DNA of 27,634 nucleotides from CAZVXI01 sp964631295 (GTDB lineage: Bacteria; Planctomycetota; Phycisphaerae; Phycisphaerales; SM1A02). The stretch covers positions 1-27,634 of the forward strand of contig CAZVXI010000029.1 of the NCBI GenBank assembly GCA_964631295.1, given 5' to 3'. Below the pieces are notes generated by a model. The model was given only the letters and a program-made list of their open reading frames with translations, was not told the origin of the DNA and made no database searches. Of the stretch, positions 16,002-23,338 are shown one piece after another. A program made the position numbers and the translations under genes. Position 1 is the stretch's first letter; the number at the start of each line of letters is the position of its first letter.

Positions 16002-17471
16002 ATGCACACACGCACGATGACCAACGCACGATTACGCCCCACGGGGCGCATTTTTGCACTGCTGCTGCTCACACTGAGCACATTGACTGCACCAGCGATC
16101 GCGCAGGACGGCAATATCTCGGCTCTGCGCGACGCGATCTTTCGTTCCTTCGAACGCAGTGAACACAGCCGATGCGTGGAACTGCTCACCGAGTACCTGG
16201 CTGCCCGGCCAAACGATGTGCAGATGTGGTACAACCTCGCATGTGCGCACGCATTGCTCGGGGAGCGCGACTCAGGCGCACGCGCACTGCGGCGAGCCGT
16301 TCAGGCAGGCTTCGCAGACTTCGCCCACATGGAGCATGATCCGGACCTTGATGCGCTTCGCGATCATCCGACCTATCAGAAGATCCTCACCGATGAGCGC
16401 CCACAGCGAAGGCGGGATGCTGACCATGTCATCGGCCTGTGGAAGAACCGCTTCATAGGCGATGACTACAGGTACGAGACACATGAGGCGTATCGGCTCG
16501 CCTACGCAACAACGCTGGATGCGACAGCACATCGCGAGATGCAGGTGATGCTCGAAGCCGAGGCCGACTGGCTGATCGAGAATCTCTTCAACGCGCCGCC
16601 GGATTATTTCGTCCTGATCGCCATCCCAACCAAGCGGCATGCAGATGAACTGTTCGATGGCGATCAGACGATCGGTGGCCTCTACGACCACAACCAGCGC
16701 GTGCTCGTCTCGCGCGACATCGGCGGCTCCATGCGGCACGAGTTCTTCCATCTCATGCACTACGGCCACATGGAACGAATCGGGCAGCGTCATCCGCTGT
16801 GGATTCAGGAAGGCCTGGCATCATTGTTCGAAGACTACCAGCTTAAGGCCGACGGCTCGATCATCTTCAAGCCCAATGAACGGCACAACGTCGTCAAGCG
16901 TCGCGAAAAGGCTGGCCGAGTCATGCGATGGAGCCAGTTATTCGGCCTGACCGAATCGCGATTCATGCGAAACGCCGGCGCGATGTACCCGCAAGTCCGC
17001 TCGATGTTCGAGTTCGTCGCGGACAAGGGGCATCTGAAGACTTGGTATGCCAGATACGTCGAGAACTTCCACCGCGACAAGTCGGGCAGGGTCGCGTTCG
17101 AGGAGGTGTTCGCCGCTCCGCTCGATGACATTGAGCGCATGTGGCGCAACTGGGTACGCGCCCGACCAATGGTCGACAACGTGATCGGCTACGGCGACGC
17201 ATCACTGGGCATCGAATCGCCCAGGCATGGCGCGAGCGATGGCGTGGTCGTGAGCGGCATTATTCCCGGCGGAGCCGCCAGCCGCAGCCGCCTGCGCAGC
17301 AACGACGTGATCGTCGCAGCGGACGGTGAGCCAACGCGCACGCTGACGGAACTTCAGGCGATCATCGGGGCCAAGCGTGTCGACGATCGGGTCTCGCTTC
17401 GGGTCCGCCGCGGCAGTGAGTATCTCACCATCGTGGTCCGGCTCGCACCACTGCGGCCTGGCCGTGAATAG
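16002..17471 (+). CDS. Exported TPR - gluzincin metallopeptidase - PDZ protein
   Basis: From ATG 16002 the protein has 489 residues. A signal peptide covers about residues 12-33 (FALLLLTLSTLTAPAIAQ). A TPR-like region lies at about 45-110 (VQMWYNLACAHALLGERDSGARALRRA). The peptidase core has H246-E-F-F-H250 within MRHEFFHLMHYG and a likely third ligand E270 in IQEGLASLFEDY, 20 residues later, as in gluzincins (peptidase_MA/DUF1570-like). A PDZ domain occupies about 405-485 (SGIIPGGAASRSRLRSNDVIV). Zinc proteolysis in the periplasm, with TPR and PDZ binding partners, is the inferred role. The frame can begin at GTG 15993, but GGA spacing favours the ATG at 16002. It is probably monocistronic; the 137 bp after it (17472-17608) hold nothing I recognise. 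Confidence 0.8.
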   Translation: MHTRTMTNARLRPTGRIFALLLLTLSTLTAPAIAQDGNISALRDAIFRSFERSEHSRCVELLTEYLAARPNDVQMWYNLACAHALLGERDSGARALRRAVQAGFADFAHMEHDPDLDALRDHPTYQKILTDERPQRRRDADHVIGLWKNRFIGDDYRYETHEAYRLAYATTLDATAHREMQVMLEAEADWLIENLFNAPPDYFVLIAIPTKRHADELFDGDQTIGGLYDHNQRVLVSRDIGGSMRHEFFHLMHYGHMERIGQRHPLWIQEGLASLFEDYQLKADGSIIFKPNERHNVVKRREKAGRVMRWSQLFGLTESRFMRNAGAMYPQVRSMFEFVADKGHLKTWYARYVENFHRDKSGRVAFEEVFAAPLDDIERMWRNWVRARPMVDNVIGYGDASLGIESPRHGASDGVVVSGIIPGGAASRSRLRSNDVIVAADGEPTRTLTELQAIIGAKRVDDRVSLRVRRGSEYLTIVVRLAPLRPGRE

Positions 17472-17608
17472 TTGGCAAATTGGCTGATACCGCGAGCCTT
17501 CGCCGTTTTTCCGCAATTGCAGGCCCTCTTTGGCCGAACTAGACTCCGAGGCGGTCTGATGAGCCGAAGCTCTTTGACCGCGCGCGAACGCCGCAGAGAC
17601 GAGACACA

Positions 17609-18583
17609 ATGGCAGAACATGACGACCGCAGTTTCGGAGCCGACTTCAAGCGGTTCTTCCTGCGCGGGCTCGTCATCCTCCTGCCCACCGTGCTCACCCT
17701 GTGGATCGTGATGACCGCGTACCTGTTTGTGTACCGCCAGATCGCTTCGCCCATCAACGAGGGTGTCAAGACCGCGCTTGTTCAAGCAGCAAAGGTCTGG
17801 CAGCCGTTGCGCGATGAGTTCACACCGACTGATGACCAGGTTGATCAGGCGATCGCGAACACGCTGGTTGAACCCGAAAAATCGAGATTCGAGAACAAAG
17901 AAAACACGCAACTCAGGGCTGAGATCAGAGAACGGATGGGCAGTCGTGTGCGCAGCCGGCTGCGCAGCGAAGCGATCATCACATGGTGGGACAGCCGCTG
18001 GTACATGAACGGCATCGGCCTCGTCGTTGCCATTGTCGCGGTGTACATCGCGGGGCGACTGCTCGGAGGATTCTTTGGCAAGCGCCTTTACCGCCGCATC
18101 GAGCAGTTCATCACCACGCTGCCCGTTTTCAAGCAGGTGTACCCCCACGTCAAGCAGATCGTCGACTTCCTCTTCTCCGATGACAAGCCCATCAAGTTCA
18201 ATCGTGTCGTGGCGGTTGAGTATCCGCGCAAGGGCATCTGGTCAGTGGGGTTCCAGACAGGCGGCCCGATGCGAACAGTGGCGGCCAAGTCCGGTGACTC
18301 CTCGACGGTCTTCATCCCAAGCTCGCCGACACCGTTCACTGGCTACACCATTACTGTCAACAAGGAAGATCTCATCGAGCTTCCAATCACCGTGGAAGAG
18401 GCAATCCGGTTTGCTGTCAGTGGCGGCGTACTGGTGCCTGATCACCAGGTCGTCGACAGCGAGGCAGATGCAAGCCTGCGCGCCATCCCGGGGCTGATCC
18501 CGAAAATGGGCGACAATCCCAGCGAATCGCCCGAGAATGCCGATGATAAGCAGGCTGATCAATCTCGCAAGGATGCCATCTGA
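17609..18583 (+). CDS. DUF502 family membrane protein
   Basis: This 324-residue protein has the DUF502 hallmarks: FLRGLVILLPTVLTLWIV in the first membrane helix (about residues 15-40), then a second helix at about 133-155 (GIGLVVAIVAVYIAGRLLG). The conserved soluble C-terminal part follows: FKQVYPHVKQIVDFLF, VVAVEYPRKGIWSVGFQTG, VFIPSSPTPFTGY and the EEAIRFAVSGGV motif. Family function is unknown. An insert of roughly 70 charged residues between the two helices (about 50-125) is longer than usual for the family. The C-terminal 30 residues are polar and probably disordered. The ribosome site is weak. It lies 98 bp upstream of hpf on the same strand, but hpf has its own promoter candidate. Confidence 0.85.
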   Translation: MAEHDDRSFGADFKRFFLRGLVILLPTVLTLWIVMTAYLFVYRQIASPINEGVKTALVQAAKVWQPLRDEFTPTDDQVDQAIANTLVEPEKSRFENKENTQLRAEIRERMGSRVRSRLRSEAIITWWDSRWYMNGIGLVVAIVAVYIAGRLLGGFFGKRLYRRIEQFITTLPVFKQVYPHVKQIVDFLFSDDKPIKFNRVVAVEYPRKGIWSVGFQTGGPMRTVAAKSGDSSTVFIPSSPTPFTGYTITVNKEDLIELPITVEEAIRFAVSGGVLVPDHQVVDSEADASLRAIPGLIPKMGDNPSESPENADDKQADQSRKDAI

Positions 18584-18607
18584 TCCATACATGCGCGGGT
18601 TGCCATG

Positions 18608-18636
18608 TGACATCGGCCGTCGGGTGAAGTATCGTA
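18608..18636 (+). promoter_or_regulatory. Sigma70-like promoter for hpf-ptsN
   Basis: GTGACA (18608-18613) matches 5 of 6 bases of the -35 consensus and TATCGT (18631-18636) matches 4 of 6 of the -10, with the optimal 17-nt spacer. Transcription would start near 18643, about 38 nt before the hpf ATG. This is the best-looking promoter in the window, but it is a motif-based inference. Confidence 0.5.
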
Positions 18637-18680
18637 GTGAAGCGTCCCCACGTTCGAACAAGACGAGGAGAGCACACTGA

Positions 18681-19004
18681 ATGGAGATCAAGATCAGCGC
18701 GAAGCACGTCGAGTTGACACCGGCACTCGAGCAGTATGCTGCCAGGAAGGTCGAGAAGTTCCCCCGATACTTTGACAGGATTTCACAGATTGAAGTCGTG
18801 ATAGGCAAAGATCGCCACGAGTACACGACCGAGTTTATCATCGACATTGACCATCACGAGCCGATCGTCGCCAACAGCAAACACGAAGATTTGTACGCGT
18901 CGATCGACATTGGAGCTGACCGCACTGTGCGTCAACTGACCGATCACAAGAGTAAACTCCGCGACGACAAGCATCACACCCCCACAAGTGGATCAAGGCT
19001 ATGA
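18681..19004 (+). CDS. hpf: Ribosome hibernation promoting factor, short form (HPF/RaiA family)
   Basis: HPF binds the 30S decoding region and stabilises inactive ribosomes in slow growth. This 107-residue protein has the family beginning MEIKISAKHVELTPALEQYA and the helix ARKVEKFPRYFDRI. The second half carries DLYASIDIGADRTVRQLTDH, followed by a short basic tail. It lacks the C-terminal dimerisation domain of long HPF, so it is the short type, which in E. coli works with RMF. GAGGAG lies 10 nt upstream of the ATG. Its stop overlaps the ptsN start (ATGA at 19001-19004), indicating an operon. Confidence 0.9.
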   Translation: MEIKISAKHVELTPALEQYAARKVEKFPRYFDRISQIEVVIGKDRHEYTTEFIIDIDHHEPIVANSKHEDLYASIDIGADRTVRQLTDHKSKLRDDKHHTPTSGSRL

Positions 19005-19477
19005 AACTGCGGGAGATTGTCGTTGAGAGTGCCGTACTTCCGACCCTTGAAGCAACCGAGCGTGATGCGGCGCTTTCGGAATTGATCGATGCCCTCGTGG
19101 CAGCAGGGGCGATTGCCAAGTCCCGGCGCGACGAGTTCCTCGATGCGATCATCAAACGAGAGAATCGCGGCTCAACAGGATTCGGCCACGGAGTCGCTGT
19201 TCCGCATGTGAAACACGCGGATGTCAAGACCATGGGCGTTGCAATCGGCATCAGCGAGCCCGGCGTCGAGTTCAACGCACTCGATCGCCAACCTGTACAC
19301 AGCATTGTCCTGCTCCTGAGCCCTGAGGATCGCCCGGAAGATCATCTGGACGCCATGGAGGCGATCTTCGGCAATCTCCAGCAGCCGACTTTCCGACGGT
19401 TCCTTGCACAGGCATCGTCTGTCGAGGAAGTCCTCACCCTGCTCGACGAGGCCGATGCCGGCGCAACGGCCCGCTGA
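19001..19477 (+). CDS. ptsN: PTS IIA domain protein, PtsN-like (nitrogen-type EIIA)
   Basis: The 158-residue single-domain protein matches the fructose/mannitol-type EIIA fold. The phosphorylated histidine is H69 in GHGVAVPHVKH, after the ENRGSTGFG stretch. LLLSPEDRPEDHL and a C-terminal VEEVLTLLDE helix follow. A lone EIIA next to hpf is typical of regulatory EIIA-Ntr rather than of a sugar transporter. No EIIB or EIIC component is in the window. It overlaps hpf by 4 nt and lies 98 bp before HPr. Confidence 0.85.
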   Translation: MKLREIVVESAVLPTLEATERDAALSELIDALVAAGAIAKSRRDEFLDAIIKRENRGSTGFGHGVAVPHVKHADVKTMGVAIGISEPGVEFNALDRQPVHSIVLLLSPEDRPEDHLDAMEAIFGNLQQPTFRRFLAQASSVEEVLTLLDEADAGATAR

Positions 19478-19575
19478 CGCGCGATCGGCGAGCGAATCTG
19501 CTAATCTGGGGTGTCTCCGCCGCCGCGATCGCTCGGGGGCCACGCATCAGGTATCTGTTCTCAACCGGAGTCACG

Positions 19576-19866
19576 GTGGTGTCGGGCGCAACGACCACAA
19601 TCGTCATCCAGAATCGCCTCGGGCTCCACGCCCGACCGGCGATGATGTTTGTCGAGACGGCTATGCAGTTTGAGTCGTCGATCAAAGTCGGCCGCACCGA
19701 CCAGGGCGAGGACGGCGAGAAAGTCGACGGCAAGTCGATTATGCAGATGATGATGCTCGCGGCCACCTGTGGCACTGAACTGTGCATCTGCGCAGATGGC
19801 CCCGACGCAGACAACGCGATCAAGGAACTCGTGGAACTTGTCAAGTCGAACTTCAGCGAGGACTGA
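19576..19866 (+). CDS. HPr-like phosphocarrier protein
   Basis: HPr passes phosphate from enzyme I to EIIA proteins. This 96-residue protein has the active-site histidine H18 in NRLGLHARPA and the regulatory serine S54 in DGKSIMQMMMLA, the residue HPr kinase phosphorylates in other bacteria. His-to-Ser spacing is 36 residues against 31 in canonical HPr, because of a small acidic insert (TDQGEDGEK). The start is GTG: either 19576 or, with better spacing from GGAG at 19567-19570, GTG 19579. It follows ptsN on the same strand. Neither enzyme I nor HPr kinase is encoded here. The product could be the partner of the neighbouring EIIA. Confidence 0.88.
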   Translation: MVSGATTTIVIQNRLGLHARPAMMFVETAMQFESSIKVGRTDQGEDGEKVDGKSIMQMMMLAATCGTELCICADGPDADNAIKELVELVKSNFSED

Positions 19867-19876
19867 AACGCGATGT

Positions 19877-20911
19877 TCACGCGCTTCTCGTGAGCGATTC
19901 TGCCTTCAGCTCGCGGCTCATCAACTGGCTGATCGCATCGCGCACTGCGAGCCGCTCAAACAGAATCGCATGCACAGCTTCAGTGATCGGCATGTCCACG
20001 TCGTACCGTTCCATCAATGCAACGATCGACTTGGCGGTCGGCACGCCCTCCACAACTGACAGCGTTGATGCGATGATCTCGTCGAGTGATTCGCCTTTGC
20101 CAAGCCGCTCGCCGCACGTGCGATTGCGTCCGCACGGGCTGAAGCATGTCGTCGCGAGATCGCCCACTCCTGCAATTCCAAAGAATGTCTCCGGCGTGGC
20201 CCCCATCGCCACACCAAGGCGACTGATCTCTGCCAGCCCCCGCGCGAGCAGCGCACTCTTGGCGTTGTCGCCTGCTCCGATCCCGTCGATCATCCCTGCC
20301 GCGAGCGCGATCACGTTCTTCGCGGCCCCGGCCAGTTCCACACCGACGATGTCATCGGACCGGTAAACCCGCAGCCAGGGCACTGTAAACCGCTCCTGCA
20401 CGGCCTGCGACAGGTCGCTGCTTTGTGATGCTGCGAGCATCGCTGCGGGGAGCCGCCGGGCGAGTTCTGCCGCAATCGTGGGGCCGGACAGTGCGCAGAA
20501 ATCCTCGGCGGCTGTGGTGTCTGGGCCACGAACCTCAGCGATCACCGTTCGCATGACCTCAGTCGGCCGCAACAGAGTCTCGTTCTCGATGCCCTTTGAA
20601 ACGCACACGATCGGCGTATGCGGCCTGTATCCCCCCTGCAGACGCTCCCAGACCGAACGAACAAACTGCGTTGGAATCGCGTTGACGATCAGATCTGCGT
20701 GGGCGAGGGCGGACGCATCATCATCCGTCAGACCGACCGACGCGTTGAGGGTGAATCTGGGCAATCTCGCCGATTGCCGGGTTGTGGACAACTCGTTCAC
20801 CTGTGTCGCAAACGGGCCCCAGATAAGCACTTCTGCGCCGTTCTTGCAGAGGACATCTGCAAGCACAAGCGCCATCTGGCCGTCGCCGACAATGGTGATC
20901 CGATCGGGCAT
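19877..20911 (-). CDS. gpsA: NAD(P)-dependent glycerol-3-phosphate dehydrogenase GpsA
   Basis: GpsA reduces dihydroxyacetone phosphate to sn-glycerol-3-phosphate for phospholipid synthesis. From ATG 20911 the protein has 344 residues, the family's usual length. The N-terminal nucleotide motif is ITIVGDGQMALVLADVL. Other family markers are VCVSKGIENETLL, the catalytic lysine region GAAKNVIALAAGMIDG, and GIAGVGDLATTCFSPCGRNRT. The open frame extends 45 codons further upstream, but that stretch has no homology and the family start is MPDRITIVG. It converges with HPr (10-bp gap) and diverges from the P-type ATPase across 210 bp (20912-21121), which must hold both promoters; none is obvious by eye. 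Confidence 0.92.
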   Translation of the reverse strand: MPDRITIVGDGQMALVLADVLCKNGAEVLIWGPFATQVNELSTTRQSARLPRFTLNASVGLTDDDASALAHADLIVNAIPTQFVRSVWERLQGGYRPHTPIVCVSKGIENETLLRPTEVMRTVIAEVRGPDTTAAEDFCALSGPTIAAELARRLPAAMLAASQSSDLSQAVQERFTVPWLRVYRSDDIVGVELAGAAKNVIALAAGMIDGIGAGDNAKSALLARGLAEISRLGVAMGATPETFFGIAGVGDLATTCFSPCGRNRTCGERLGKGESLDEIIASTLSVVEGVPTAKSIVALMERYDVDMPITEAVHAILFERLAVRDAISQLMSRELKAESLTRSA

Positions 20912-21121
20912 GCCAGCATTGTATTCGTTCGCGGCGCGAGGCTTGGCGTCCGATCGAGCCGAACCCTCGACCGGAGGCCCGAAAATCACTGGATTCGACG
21001 AACTGCCCCGATCCGGAGGCCGTATCAGGGAAGCCAACAGCCGCACTGCGCCTGTCTTGCCTGATCAGGTGCCGGCCGTTGGTCCATTTCGTTTGCTGGT
21101 CCGCTCCAACTGGAGATTCGC

Positions 21122-23179
21122 ATGGCTGACAATGTTGCCGCCGCCGCTCTTCCCGCCTCGGATGTCACGGCCGTTCCCGAGCGTTCGGTTGATCTTGATG
21201 CAGGCTCGCAGGACGCCGAACGCCTCGAACGTAAACTGTTCGTCGCTCTCGTGGGCGGCGTGCTGCTGCTGGTCGCGTGGATTCTCTCGCTGGCCGGAAC
21301 GCACGAAGACATCTTCCAGATTCCCGCGGCACTTGGCGCAGCGATCCTGGGAGCGCCCCTCGCTATGGGAGCGTGGCGAGAGATTCTCAACGGCAAACCA
21401 TCCAGCGACTCCCTGGCAACCCTCGCGGTGTTCGCCGCGTTCGTCACCCACCTGTACTTCATCGCGGGCTTCCTCGCGCTGTTCCTGTGGATGGCAAACC
21501 TGATCCTTCGCAGAACCGCATGGGGGGCACAGCGTGCGATTAAGCAGCTCATCGGCCTGACGCCGGACATCGCCCGGATTGTCGCAGATGGCCAGGAACG
21601 CGAAGCCAAACTCGCACAGGTGCAGATCGGTGACACGGTTCGCGTCCGTCCGGGCGAGAACCTGCCGGTCGACGGGGTCATCATCGCAGGCTCGTCCAAC
21701 ATCAATCAGGCATCACTGACCGGAGAAGCGCTCCCGATCCAGGCCGAGCAAGGCACCGAGGTCTATGCCGGCACGACGAACCTGACCGGCCAGATCGACA
21801 TTCGCGTGACCGCCGTCGCTGGCGAGACAACCATCGGCAAGGTCTCGAAGCTGATCCGCGAAGCTGAATCTGCCAAGACTGCGCGACAGGAACTCATCGA
21901 GCAACTCGCCTCCTACTACGTACCGGTTGTGCTGATGGTGGCTGGCCTCGTCTGGTTCTTCAGCTATAGCAGCGACAATGAGTTGATTCGCGACGAGGCA
22001 ACGCTTCGCGCTATCACCGTGCTTGTCGTCACCTGCCCGGGTGCTCTGCTGATTTCGCACCCCTCTGCAATGGTGGCGGCGTTCGCGGCAGCGGCGCGCG
22101 TCGGCATCATGATCAAGCAGACTCGCACGCTCGAAGCAGCCGCAACCGTTGATACCGTCATCATGGACAAAACCGGCACGATCACGACCGGCAACTTCGC
22201 AGTCTCGCGCCTCGCACCGGCAGAAGGCGTGGAAGGCGCAGCCCTGCTCCAGGCCGCAGCCGACGGCGAGCAGAGTTCCAACCACCCACTTGCACGTTCA
22301 ATTCTCGACACGGCCAAGCAGGCCCGCATCGAGCCGAGATCGATTGACGGCTACCAGGAAGTGCACGGCCGAGGCGTCGTCGCAAAACGAGCTGATGGCG
22401 ACATTCACGTTGGCCGCGCTGGATGGCTCGTCGAGCTCAATCCGGCCATCGCTGAGAAGGTCGCCGAAGTCGAACACAAGATTGAAGGCATGTCAGGCGT
22501 GCACGTGATGCAGGGCGGCAAGTATCTCGGTGCAGTCGGCTTGGAAGACAAACTCCGCCGGAACGCCCCCGACGTCATCAGCGAGATGCGTAAACTCGGA
22601 ATCCGACGCATCGCAATCTTCACGGGGGACCGACTGTCCGTTGCGAAGCGCGTTGGCAAAGCGGTCGGCGTAGACGCTGTCGAGGCGGAATGCCTCCCCG
22701 AAGAAAAGCATGATGAACTCAAATACCTGATCCAGCGCGGTCACCGAACGCTGGTCGTCGGTGATGGCATCAATGACGGGCCGATCCTCGCATCGGCAGA
22801 CGTCGGCGTCGCGATGGGCCTCTCCGGCTCTGACATCGCAACCAACTCCGCCGGTGTCGCGCTGATGAACGACGACCTGAGGCATATCCCGTTCCTGCTG
22901 CAACTGGCGCGGAAAGCACGGCTCGTGGTTGCATTCAACATTGCCGGCTCGCTCGTGCTTGCGCTGATTGGCCTGGCGCTCGCAGCAACCGGTGCGATTA
23001 CAGTCTGGATTGCGGTGCTGCTCTATCTCGTTGGGTACATCTTCGTGCTGCTGAACTCCGCTCGGCTTGTCCGCTTCGGCGAAGGATTCTCCGAGCAGGA
23101 GCAGGCACGCGTTCGCCTCGAATCGAGCAAGGTCAGCAAGCCCGTGCGGCAAAGCCAGCGCCAGCCAGCGCCAGCCTGA
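21122..23179 (+). CDS. P1B-like heavy-metal P-type ATPase with a CPG membrane motif
   Basis: This 685-residue ion pump has the actuator motif SLTGEALP and the phosphorylation site D349 in DKTGTITTG. It also has the P1B-specific SNHPLA (HP motif) and the hinge GDGINDGP. Roughly four membrane helices precede the actuator domain, two follow it, and two lie at the C-terminus, as in the P1B class. There is no N-terminal metal-binding HMA domain or CxxC. The metal-site motif in the sixth helix reads C305-P306-G307 (VTCPGALLIS) instead of CPC, followed by SHP. Substrate cannot be assigned; zinc/cadmium/cobalt-type or a divergent specificity are all possible. GGAG 7-8 nt upstream supports the ATG at 21122. 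A strong terminator follows the gene. Confidence 0.85.
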   Translation: MADNVAAAALPASDVTAVPERSVDLDAGSQDAERLERKLFVALVGGVLLLVAWILSLAGTHEDIFQIPAALGAAILGAPLAMGAWREILNGKPSSDSLATLAVFAAFVTHLYFIAGFLALFLWMANLILRRTAWGAQRAIKQLIGLTPDIARIVADGQEREAKLAQVQIGDTVRVRPGENLPVDGVIIAGSSNINQASLTGEALPIQAEQGTEVYAGTTNLTGQIDIRVTAVAGETTIGKVSKLIREAESAKTARQELIEQLASYYVPVVLMVAGLVWFFSYSSDNELIRDEATLRAITVLVVTCPGALLISHPSAMVAAFAAAARVGIMIKQTRTLEAAATVDTVIMDKTGTITTGNFAVSRLAPAEGVEGAALLQAAADGEQSSNHPLARSILDTAKQARIEPRSIDGYQEVHGRGVVAKRADGDIHVGRAGWLVELNPAIAEKVAEVEHKIEGMSGVHVMQGGKYLGAVGLEDKLRRNAPDVISEMRKLGIRRIAIFTGDRLSVAKRVGKAVGVDAVEAECLPEEKHDELKYLIQRGHRTLVVGDGINDGPILASADVGVAMGLSGSDIATNSAGVALMNDDLRHIPFLLQLARKARLVVAFNIAGSLVLALIGLALAATGAITVWIAVLLYLVGYIFVLLNSARLVRFGEGFSEQEQARVRLESSKVSKPVRQSQRQPAPA

Positions 23180-23223
23180 TCGAATCCAACTTCTCTCTCG
23201 ACCTTTGCGATTCTCGACCCGAG

Positions 23224-23252
23224 CGCCCCGGCAGCACACTGCCGGGGCGTTT
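23224..23252 (+). terminator. Rho-independent terminator after the P-type ATPase gene
   Basis: A perfect 11-bp GC-rich stem (CGCCCCGGCAG / CTGCCGGGGCG, 23224-23234 and 23239-23249) with a CACA loop is followed by TTT. It lies 45 bp after the ATPase stop. The T tail is short, so efficiency is uncertain. Confidence 0.75.
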
Positions 23253-23338
23253 GACGTGACTGGTTCGAGAAGCAACGACATGCAATGCAGTCACTACGAT
23301 CAGTATATGTGTCTGCTTCTCGAACAAGGGATCTGTCA

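Noticed and set aside
20478..21503. 341-codon plus-strand open frame
   Set aside because: It spans the gpsA gene antisense and runs into the ATPase gene out of frame; both real genes are unambiguous.
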